Shown here piece after piece: positions 1-7,187 of a stretch of DNA of 24,126 nucleotides (its first letter is position 1; every line of letters begins with the position of its first letter). A program made the translations under genes and the position numbers. The notes under the pieces are model-generated. The model saw nothing but the letters and a program-made list of their open reading frames with translations, was not told where the DNA came from and ran no database searches. Source of the DNA: a virus; IMG/VR virus record IMGVR_UViG_3300044614_001346, positions 1-24,126 of that record; one strand, given 5' to 3'.

Positions 1-2243
1 GATTGTCCTTGAACTCCTTGTCTTCCTTGAGTTCCTTCAGAACCTTGAATTCCTTGAATTCCTTGGTTTCCAGTTCCAGATTGACCTTGAACTCCTTGTC
101 TTCCTTGAGTTCCCTGAGTACCTTGAATGCCTTGAGTACCTTGAATACCTCTAAAACCATCTGATCCCTGAATTCCTTGAGTACCTTGAATTCCTTGAGT
201 ACCTTGAATTCCTTGAGAACCAGATCCAGATTGTCCCTGAACCCCCTGAATTCCCTGTCTACCCTGAATACCTTGAATTCCTTGAGAACCAGATCCAGAT
301 TGTCCTTGAACTCCTTGAATACCTTGGGTTCCCTGAATTCCTTGAGGACCTTGAATTCCTTGAATGCCTTGGATTCCTTGTGGACCACGAATATTTCCTG
401 CATTAGTCCACCCACTACTTCCATCGGATACCCATAAATTTCCAGTATTACTATCAATTACACTATCACCAAGACTTGCAGAGGGGAATGCAGCATTTAA
501 CTCAGTAATTTCACTTCCAGGAGTTAATGCTAATGTTCCTACAATATTAATTGAAGTGCCATCATCACCTTTAGTTCCCTGAATTCCTTGAATACCTTGT
601 CTTCCTTGTATTCCTTGTATTCCTTGAGTACCTTGAATTCCTTGGATACCTTGATTTCCTGAACCAGTTTGTCCTTGAATTCCCTGTCTACCTTGACTGC
701 CTTGAATACCTTGAGTACCTTGAGTTCCACTGAATCCAACTGCACCTTGAACTCCCTGAGTTCCTTGAGTTCCTTGCGTTCCCTGAATACCTTGTGATCC
801 TATAGCTCCTACTGGACCATCAATTCCTTGAATTCCTTGAATTCCTTGTCTTCCTTGAGAACCTGTAGTTCCTTGAGTTCCTTGAGTTCCTTGAGTTCCT
901 TGATTTCCTAACTGACCTTGAATTCCTTGAGTTCCTTGAGATCCAGCATCTCCAGTTGATCCTATAGTTCCTTGAGTACCTTGAGTTCCTTGAATTCCTT
1001 GAATTCCTTGGATACCTTGGGAACCTGTAGTTCCTTGAATTCCTTGTCTTCCTTGAGTGCCTTGAGTACCTTGAGTACCTTGAGGTCCTTCAGAACCAAT
1101 CTCTCCAGATAATCCTTGAGTACCTTGGGTGCCTTGAACTCCTTGCCTTCCTTGAGTTCCTTGAACTCCTTGAACTCCTTGAATTCCTTGAGAACCTTCG
1201 GTGCCTTGAGCACCTTGAATTCCTTGAATTCCTTGATTTCCTAATTGACCTTGAATTCCTTGAGTTCCTTGAGAACCTTCGGTGCCTTGAGTACCTTGAG
1301 TACCTTGAGTACCTTGAATTCCTTGAATTCCTTGAGTACCTTGAATTCCTTGGATACCTTGAATTCCTTGGATACCTTGATTTCCTAATTGACCTTGAAT
1401 TCCTTGAGTGCCTTGAGTACCTTGAGTACCTTGAGTGCCTTGATTTCCTAATTGACCTTGAATTCCTTGTCTTCCTTGAACTCCCTGAATTCCTTGGATA
1501 CCTTGCGAACCTGTAGTTCCTTGAACACCTTGTCTTCCTTGAATTCCCTGAAGTCCTTGGAGACCTGTTTCTCCTAGAGCAGTAGACCAAGTTACACCTA
1601 ATCCAGGGCCTAATGATTTTAAGTATCTATCTTGAGATATAGGTCCTAAGTTTCCATAACTATCTACTAAATCCCCTCCAATTTTCAGGGTAGTTCCATA
1701 TCCAATATCTAAATTATATTGTGGTTGAGTAGATCCTATACCAAGATTTCCTGTACTTGGAATAAATACCAAGTTTTCTGAAGAAATATCCAGAATTGTT
1801 GTGATTCCAGTAGCAGTTATACTTGTAAATCCAATATATCTTGGGGAAGAATCTGTTGGTTCATTAATATAAAGGGAAGTATCTCCAACATATATTGTCG
1901 CAATTCCAATTCCAGGTTCTACAACTCCAGTTACACTGACCCCACGACCAACAAAGTTTAACTGAGTAATAGATCCAATTCCAGCAAGTCCACCAATAAT
2001 TTCACCTTCATCACGAACTGTAATTCCGAGTTCAATTTGTCCTGGCGGAATAGTGACCCAATATCTTTCTCCTGGATATCCATCAACGGATACCAGCATA
2101 TATTGAGGACCGATTGGAAGTTCATCTCCAGGAGGATCACCCAAATTAGGCTCAGCTTGATTTAACCCCAGAAACTGATATCTATCAGGAGTTAATCTTG
2201 ATTGAGGTGTTCTTACAACTCTTCTGCTTAAATACTTTGCCAT
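1..2243 (-). CDS. Collagen-like tail fibre / appendage protein (C-terminus beyond window)
   Basis: This open frame of 747 codons runs off the left edge without a stop. It starts at an ATG (complement of 2241-2243) beginning MAKYLSRRVVRTPQSR. Residues 1 to about 220 are a non-collagenous head and include GIGSTQPQYNLDI, a motif shared with the 1465-residue fibre protein at 2673-7070. From about residue 223 the chain is Gly-X-Y triplets with Y almost always Gln and X mostly Ile, Thr, Val or Arg. About 110 triplets are followed by a roughly 58-residue globular insert (about residues 560-617, genomic about 390-570) containing NTGNLWVSDGSSGW, and then by more triplets to the edge. Collagen-like segments of this kind form trimeric fibre shafts in phages. 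A late promoter core and a leader shared with the 7070 gene precede it. Its role as a fibre and its binding target are inferred; the tip domain is not visible. Confidence 0.85.
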   Translation of the reverse strand, partial: MAKYLSRRVVRTPQSRLTPDRYQFLGLNQAEPNLGDPPGDELPIGPQYMLVSVDGYPGERYWVTIPPGQIELGITVRDEGEIIGGLAGIGSITQLNFVGRGVSVTGVVEPGIGIATIYVGDTSLYINEPTDSSPRYIGFTSITATGITTILDISSENLVFIPSTGNLGIGSTQPQYNLDIGYGTTLKIGGDLVDSYGNLGPISQDRYLKSLGPGLGVTWSTALGETGLQGLQGIQGRQGVQGTTGSQGIQGIQGVQGRQGIQGQLGNQGTQGTQGTQGTQGIQGQLGNQGIQGIQGIQGIQGTQGIQGIQGTQGTQGTQGTEGSQGTQGIQGQLGNQGIQGIQGAQGTEGSQGIQGVQGVQGTQGRQGVQGTQGTQGLSGEIGSEGPQGTQGTQGTQGRQGIQGTTGSQGIQGIQGIQGTQGTQGTIGSTGDAGSQGTQGIQGQLGNQGTQGTQGTQGTTGSQGRQGIQGIQGIDGPVGAIGSQGIQGTQGTQGTQGVQGAVGFSGTQGTQGIQGSQGRQGIQGQTGSGNQGIQGIQGTQGIQGIQGRQGIQGIQGTKGDDGTSINIVGTLALTPGSEITELNAAFPSASLGDSVIDSNTGNLWVSDGSSGWTNAGNIRGPQGIQGIQGIQGPQGIQGTQGIQGVQGQSGSGSQGIQGIQGRQGIQGVQGQSGSGSQGIQGTQGIQGTQGIQGSDGFRGIQGTQGIQGTQGTQGRQGVQGQSGTGNQGIQGIQGSEGTQGRQGVQGQ
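3..1575 (-). repeat. Gly-X-Gln collagen-type repeat array with one globular insert
   Basis: A 9-base periodic array on the minus strand encodes G-X-Q triplets and appears on the plus strand as endless variants of CCTTGAATT. It is broken once by the unique insert at about 390-570. Four places lose one residue from the triplet phase in the motif GQ(S/T)G(S/T)G(N/S)Q: near 62-87, 215-240, 280-305 and 660-680. The array probably expands and contracts by recombination. Confidence 0.9.
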
Positions 2244-2245
2244 AG

Positions 2246-2265
2246 TTGGGTTCCACTATCCCCCT
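2246..2265 (-). repeat. Shared 5' leader element, copy 1
   Basis: The plus-strand 20-mer TTGGGTTCCACTATCCCCCT lies just upstream of the collagen-like gene. It is identical to the element before the 1465-residue gene at 7070-7089. On the transcript it reads AGGGGGATAGTGG followed by AACCCAA, and its G-rich stretch is the only ribosome-binding candidate. The spacing to the ATG is long, about 15 nt. Confidence 0.75.
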
Positions 2266-2271
2266 TTAAGA

Positions 2272-2281
2272 TTATTTATTA
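2272..2281 (-). promoter_or_regulatory. T4-type late promoter core (TAATAAATAA)
   Basis: On the minus strand this reads TAATAAATAA, close to the T4 late consensus TATAAATA. It lies in the 42-base gap between the 126-residue gene and the collagen-like gene, just upstream of the shared leader. It would let the collagen-like gene be transcribed independently of the genes before it. Confidence 0.55.
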
Positions 2282-2285
2282 TTAA

Positions 2286-2666
2286 TTATTGATTGAGAGT
2301 TTCTAATAAAGAAACTGTATATTTCAAATGATTTGGATTTGAAGTTGAAATTCCTGATAACCTAATGCTATCAGTTTTTAAAGCAGTTCTTTCCAATACT
2401 AATCTCCCATCCAACATAATTAAGGCATCGTTTGGAGGAACTGGTGTTTGGAATAAGATTTCACTTTGACTTGTAGTAACTCCAGCCTGACTTCTAGTTT
2501 CTCTTTGATGATAGAAAGAAACCGTGCCTACCCCAACTCCAGTGTTGGCAACTTGGGCATAAAGAACAATTGTAGTATATCCAGTTCTAGTTCTGTAAAT
2601 TTCTTCTGCGGAAGTACTTACAATACCAGTAATAGTTTTATATTGATTTAAAGGTTGTTGTGCCAT
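2286..2666 (-). CDS. Small virion protein of cyanophage type (126 aa)
   Basis: The protein begins MAQQPLNQYKTITGIVSTSAEEIYR and ends SLLETLNQ. It is rich in beta-strand-forming residues and has no signal peptide or membrane segment. I recall similar small proteins (MAQQPLNQ near the start, LETLN near the end) encoded next to fibre genes in T4-like cyanophages and annotated as virion structural or hypothetical, but this is memory and not a search. It starts 6 bases after the stop of the 1465-residue gene with no visible Shine-Dalgarno sequence, so translation is probably coupled. A beta-sandwich adaptor or decoration subunit is a reasonable guess; the function is unknown. Confidence 0.8.
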   Translation of the reverse strand: MAQQPLNQYKTITGIVSTSAEEIYRTRTGYTTIVLYAQVANTGVGVGTVSFYHQRETRSQAGVTTSQSEILFQTPVPPNDALIMLDGRLVLERTALKTDSIRLSGISTSNPNHLKYTVSLLETLNQ

Positions 2667-2672
2667 GGTTTT

Positions 2673-5600
2673 TTATTGTTGTAATGCAATAATTAATGGA
2701 GTAACTTCTGCCTGAAGGCTCTTGCTAAATGCTTGACCACTAATAGTTCCAGTATTTTGATTAATCGTAATACCTTCACTGATTCTAAAATCACCACTTT
2801 GATCAGTGCTTGTGAATGGAACTTTTCCTCCATTAGTAGCAACTACCTGATTTTCATCAATTGGAACTGCTCCTTTTGATGGAATAGCATTTACAATATT
2901 TATACCAGTACCGATGTATTCAAATGTGATGCTACTTGCAATGATTTTACTTGATTGATAGAAGTACACTGTATCACCAACTCCGACAAGTGGAGAGTAT
3001 GTAATAAATTCATCAAAGGTAACTGTGGTAGTTCCTCCAACAGAAACAGGAGTTGACGATACTGGATTGAAGAAATATTTTTCCATTACAGCAACTGCTT
3101 CTGCTTGAGTTCCTCCTTCCCCAGGAGGGTCAATTGTTACTGTTGGAGGAGTTTCTAAATAACCAGTTCCAGAAACCAAGATTTCTACATTTGCGATAGT
3201 CCCGTCTTCATTAATATTATTTTCAAATATTGCTGCTTCTGCTGGAATGAATAGATCGGAATTTTCGGGAAGAGCTACAGTAACATTAACTGGAATTGTT
3301 GGGTCATATCCAGATCCTGGATTAGTAACTTCAATTCTAGATACAAAATAATATTGAGTATCAATAACTGCAATCTGTCCGTCATATGGTCTTTGTCCCT
3401 TTGGAAGTATTTGTGCTGGAACAGCAGTTGTTCCAATTCCAATAATACTAGTGATGATTCCAGCACGAGATTGAATGAAGGAATCTATTTGCGCTGATGT
3501 TGTAATTCCAGTTAATTTAACTTGAGGGAAAGAACCAACACCAGTCTGATAAGATGTTGGAACATCTTCGTTTCTTACGATGTAATATGATAAGTCAACA
3601 ATTTTTTCAATAGCAGAAATTTCTGCCTCCTTAACATAACCAGCAGATAGCCCTGTTGGAGGAGGGGAAGTTTCATTTAAATATGTTAATGATCCATCCT
3701 CCGAATCACGATATGCTAATCCAGCATCTATTGAGTTTAAATTGCCCAATGTTAAAATATCAGAGCATATCTGTTCTACTATAATCTTACTATCTCTTCT
3801 ACAGATTTCTCTTCCCTTCTCGGGTCCTATTGGACCATAATCAAATACTGTTCCAGCAGCACCAAATGGACCATCTGATGAAATAATAAATCCAACAACT
3901 TCAGAAGCAATAAAATCTTTATTTGCTCTTAAAATTGTAACTGAATCTTTAAATTCTTGAGATGCACCAACTCCAACATTAATAACTAAACTATCGACGT
4001 TATCCCCTTCCGGATCAGAAACAATTTCTCCAGTATATTGAAGTGGAGTTGCTCCATTAGATACTAACCCAAAGTTACCAAATGAGGAGTTGGAGTTGTT
4101 GAGGTCACATACTCCACCAGTATCACAGAAAACTGCAGTATCACAGCAAATTGTAAATAGTGAAACTAACTGGGCATATCCAAAGTTTGTAATTGATACT
4201 CCGATACCACCTTGATTATATTGCGTATAAGCATCCAGAACCATTGACTTGAATCCACCTGCCCTGGTTCCATCAATTCTCATTCCAATGCTATCTGGAA
4301 CAAAGTTAGTGCAGTTTTGGACGTAAGGTGACTGCCAATTTTCCTCAGTTCCATCAGCATATCCATACCCTCTCGTTGGGAAGGACACCATTGCTTTTCC
4401 TGGATTGCTTGGTCCAACAAAAGATAGTTGAGCAACGTAACAACCTCTCTTCACATAGAATAAATCAGTCAAATCTCTAGTTGTAACAAGAGTTCTTCTT
4501 AAATCTTCTCCAACTACGGCAACTCTTTCATTGAGTGAAATAGGACCATCTTCAATATAAAGACCTGCAAATACTTTAATTGTATCTCCTGGTTGTGCTA
4601 TAGATGCTGCTTTCTTAATAGTAAGGAAAGCATCTCCTGGACCAGTTCCTCCATTTCCATCATCTCCTAATTTATTAACAAACCATTCATTTCCAATTCT
4701 TGGTCCTGGTGGTTGCCATACCAATTCCCCAGAAGGATAGTTGGTAGTAATTCCTGACGCAGTATATCCAACTCCAATAATTGTGGTAACAATACCAACA
4801 GCACTATGAATTGCTGACAATACATTTGCACAACCAAGAATGTTTGTATTTGAATCTCCGTCTGCAACAATTTCTAGGTCAATTAATTGTGATACACTTG
4901 AGATGCCAGATTGATATGATACTGGAGGTCTGGAATTATTAATTACGTATTGTGCTAAAGTTGCAATTGAACTGATTCCAGCAAGAGTTGCATACTTTAC
5001 GTATCCACCTGGATAAGATTCCAGACCAGTTGGTGCTGGAGAACTACTTTCCAGATAATTGCCCAAAGAGTATGAAATGCCTGCACCAACAGACTTTGAG
5101 TTTCCTCCTTTGGTGATATCAAATGCGATAGCATCAATAATTAGTCCAATATCTCTCTTACACTTTTCTCTACCCGTTGTAACTCCAACTGGACCATAAT
5201 CAAAATTGGGACCATATGCTCCAAATAAACCATCAGTGGAGGTGATAAAACCAACAATTTCTTCAGCAATAAACTCCTTATTGCGAATTAAAAGATTTGC
5301 TCCATCAATAAATCTGCCAGTAATTCCAATAGCACCAGCAGAAGCAAGTACTGAATAAGCAAATCCAACTTGATTATTTGAATCAATAACTTCACCACGA
5401 ACTCTTAAATCACCAGCAACATCAAGAGTTCTTGTTGGTTCTGTGGTATTGATACCTACTATAGGATTAATTTCCTTAATTTCATTTCCATCTAAATCAG
5501 TAACTGTGGTGATACCGAATCCACGAACCTTAACTAATGTTGCTCCAATTCCAACATCTAGTTTTGCGGTTGTTGTAATTCCAGTTACTAAAAGATTTTC

Positions 5601-7070
5601 TATTTCAGAATCTAATACATTCTCTCTTGTAATTGAGGCAATTCCAATGGTGGAGAACCCTACTACTTCATTAGTAATTGAGGCAACACCTATAGTAGAA
5701 AATCCTACTACTTCACGGGTAATACTAGCAACCCCAATTGTGGAGAACCCTACTACTTCACTGGTAATTGATGCGACACCTATAGTGGAGAATCCTACTA
5801 CTTCATTAGTAATTGAGGCAACCCCAATGGTGGAGAACCCTACTACTTCATTAGTAATTGAGGCAACCCCAATGGTGGAGAACCCTACTACTTCGTTAGT
5901 GATACTAGCAACACCTATAGTAGAAAATCCTACGACTTCGTTAGTGATACTAGCAACTCCAATAGTGGAGAAACCTACTACCTCTGAAGTAATAGATGCT
6001 ACTCCAATGGTGGAGAAACCTACAACTTCATTAGTAATTGAGGCAATACCAATGGTGGAGAAACCTACTACCTCCGAAGTAATAGATGCTACTCCAATAG
6101 TAGAGAACCCTACTACTTCACTGGTAATTGATGCGACACCTATAGTGGAGAATCCTACTACTTCACTGGTAATGCTAGCAACACCAATAGTGGAAAATCC
6201 TACTACTTCCGAAGTAATACTAGCAACACCAATAGTAGAAAATCCTACGACTTCTGTTGTGATTGATGCGACACCAATAGTAGAGAACCCTACAACTTCT
6301 GTTGTGATTGATGCAACACCAATAGTGGAAAATCCTACTACTTCACTGGTAATAGACGCTACTCCAATCGTGGAGAACCCTACGACTTCACTGGTAATAC
6401 TAGCAACACCTATAGTAGAAAATCCTACTACTTCTGATCCAATGGTTGCTACTCCAATTGTAGATACACCAACATACTCTGTTGTAATAGTAGCAAATCC
6501 AGATACTCTTATATTTTCAGCAATATCTAAATTATATTCTGGATTGAGTTCATTAATACCAATAAATCCAGAGGAATTAATTACAATATCATATCCACCA
6601 CCTTCTGGTTGATATCTTAAATCATATTCACCAGGATCAGTAAATCGAATACCAATTTTTCCCCCAGTAGTAATCGCAACCGGGTTTGAATCTGATGGAT
6701 TGACTTGGAATGCTTGTTCTGGATCTATAGTCCCTATACCAAATGAACCCAATCCAGTTATAACAACTGGATTTTGATCTGATGGATTTACCTGGAATAT
6801 TTGTTCTGGATTAGTTGTTCCAATACCGATGGTATATGCTATACCAACTCCCCTAACATCAAGTCTCTGATATGGAATTGTAGTTCCAATACCAACATTA
6901 TTATCAACTAAAATATTGGCATCACCATAGATTGTGCCATATACGTCTAAAGTATAGTCACCAGAAGTTGCTCCAATTGCAACTTGCTTAAATTCAGCAT
7001 CTGCATATAAAGTATTTGTCCCTACCCCTAGACCTGTTTTTACCTTAAAAAAAGTATCTTGTGATGCCAT
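2673..7070 (-). CDS. Giant mosaic tail fibre / appendage protein with 15-residue repeats (1465 aa)
   Basis: Modules seen in order are as follows. Residues 1-190 hold several GIGTTxPxxxxxV units typical of phage fibres. Residues 198-482 are nineteen 15-residue repeats (EVVGFSTIGVASITS type). Residues about 593-765 form a domain with FDYGPVG and GREKCKRD. Residues about 790-1010 resemble a parallel beta-helix (IKKAASIAQPGDTIKVFAG, then NNSNSSFGNFGL). Residues about 1046-1215 are a second copy of the 593-765 domain. Residues about 1245-1310 contain NPGSGY and SGTGY modules. The tail region has DFRISEGITINQNTGTISG, a cyanophage fibre signature I recognise. A late promoter core and the shared 20-base leader precede the ATG. 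The protein is presumably a trimeric fibre or baseplate appendage; the enzymatic or binding role of the beta-helix is unknown. Confidence 0.88.
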   Translation of the reverse strand: MASQDTFFKVKTGLGVGTNTLYADAEFKQVAIGATSGDYTLDVYGTIYGDANILVDNNVGIGTTIPYQRLDVRGVGIAYTIGIGTTNPEQIFQVNPSDQNPVVITGLGSFGIGTIDPEQAFQVNPSDSNPVAITTGGKIGIRFTDPGEYDLRYQPEGGGYDIVINSSGFIGINELNPEYNLDIAENIRVSGFATITTEYVGVSTIGVATIGSEVVGFSTIGVASITSEVVGFSTIGVASITSEVVGFSTIGVASITTEVVGFSTIGVASITTEVVGFSTIGVASITSEVVGFSTIGVASITSEVVGFSTIGVASITSEVVGFSTIGVASITSEVVGFSTIGIASITNEVVGFSTIGVASITSEVVGFSTIGVASITNEVVGFSTIGVASITNEVVGFSTIGVASITNEVVGFSTIGVASITNEVVGFSTIGVASITSEVVGFSTIGVASITREVVGFSTIGVASITNEVVGFSTIGIASITRENVLDSEIENLLVTGITTTAKLDVGIGATLVKVRGFGITTVTDLDGNEIKEINPIVGINTTEPTRTLDVAGDLRVRGEVIDSNNQVGFAYSVLASAGAIGITGRFIDGANLLIRNKEFIAEEIVGFITSTDGLFGAYGPNFDYGPVGVTTGREKCKRDIGLIIDAIAFDITKGGNSKSVGAGISYSLGNYLESSSPAPTGLESYPGGYVKYATLAGISSIATLAQYVINNSRPPVSYQSGISSVSQLIDLEIVADGDSNTNILGCANVLSAIHSAVGIVTTIIGVGYTASGITTNYPSGELVWQPPGPRIGNEWFVNKLGDDGNGGTGPGDAFLTIKKAASIAQPGDTIKVFAGLYIEDGPISLNERVAVVGEDLRRTLVTTRDLTDLFYVKRGCYVAQLSFVGPSNPGKAMVSFPTRGYGYADGTEENWQSPYVQNCTNFVPDSIGMRIDGTRAGGFKSMVLDAYTQYNQGGIGVSITNFGYAQLVSLFTICCDTAVFCDTGGVCDLNNSNSSFGNFGLVSNGATPLQYTGEIVSDPEGDNVDSLVINVGVGASQEFKDSVTILRANKDFIASEVVGFIISSDGPFGAAGTVFDYGPIGPEKGREICRRDSKIIVEQICSDILTLGNLNSIDAGLAYRDSEDGSLTYLNETSPPPTGLSAGYVKEAEISAIEKIVDLSYYIVRNEDVPTSYQTGVGSFPQVKLTGITTSAQIDSFIQSRAGIITSIIGIGTTAVPAQILPKGQRPYDGQIAVIDTQYYFVSRIEVTNPGSGYDPTIPVNVTVALPENSDLFIPAEAAIFENNINEDGTIANVEILVSGTGYLETPPTVTIDPPGEGGTQAEAVAVMEKYFFNPVSSTPVSVGGTTTVTFDEFITYSPLVGVGDTVYFYQSSKIIASSITFEYIGTGINIVNAIPSKGAVPIDENQVVATNGGKVPFTSTDQSGDFRISEGITINQNTGTISGQAFSKSLQAEVTPLIIALQQ
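5625..6479 (-). repeat. 19 tandem 45-bp units encoding 15-residue repeats
   Basis: Eighteen near-identical units EVVGFSTIGVASIT(S/N/T/R) plus one degenerate first unit (EYVGVSTIGVATIGS) occupy residues 198-482. The protein units differ almost only at the last position. The DNA units differ at many synonymous sites, for example in the codons for Gly, Phe, Ser and Val. This points to strong selection on the peptide rather than a fresh slippage product. Confidence 0.95.
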
Positions 7071-7089
7071 TGGGTTCCACTATCCCCCT
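7070..7089 (-). repeat. Shared 5' leader element, copy 2
   Basis: This is an exact 20-base match to 2246-2265, directly upstream of the 1465-residue gene and overlapping the A of its ATG. Both copies sit between an ATAAATAA promoter core and the start codon. The element is therefore probably the 5' untranslated leader of two late transcripts. No other gene in the window carries it. Confidence 0.75.
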
Positions 7090-7187
7090 GTCTATAAAGT
7101 TATTTATTAGATGATATAATTATAAGTATTGGATTTTTAAGCATTTTTCAATTTAATAGACTAAAGCAATTTTAAACTTTTATTTGC
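7071..7187 (-). promoter_or_regulatory. Intergenic region with late promoter core (ATAAATA at 7101-7107)
   Basis: This 117-base gap is the largest gene-free stretch in the window. On the minus strand it holds CTAATAAATAACTT (core 7101-7107) followed by the shared leader. Next to the stop of the 12374 gene an AAGCAA...TTGCTT inverted repeat with an A/T-rich loop (about 7163-7189) could be a weak terminator, but it has no GC stem. I see no small ORF here. Confidence 0.55.

Noticed and set aside
177-1213. Other short open frames in the collagen array (SLSTLNSL type rightward; KEFKEFKELK type leftward)
   Set aside because: Low-complexity shadows of the same repeats in other frames, without start signals.
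1090-1590. Leftward 166-codon frame rich in Ser, Arg and Asn (SRNSR repeats)
   Set aside because: Out-of-frame reading of the collagen array; the Gly-X-Gln frame is continuous across it and has a proper head domain and start.
1-1600. CRISPR-like array
   Set aside because: Units are 9 bases, contiguous and in coding phase, without unique spacers; they encode collagen-type triplets.
5443-6612. 389-codon rightward open frame (TPIVENPTTS repeats) opposite the 1465-residue gene
   Set aside because: It is a mirror of the 45-bp repeat array in another frame. A repeat whose unit is a multiple of three keeps all frames open, the start has no ribosome site, and the minus strand encodes a recognisable protein across the whole length.
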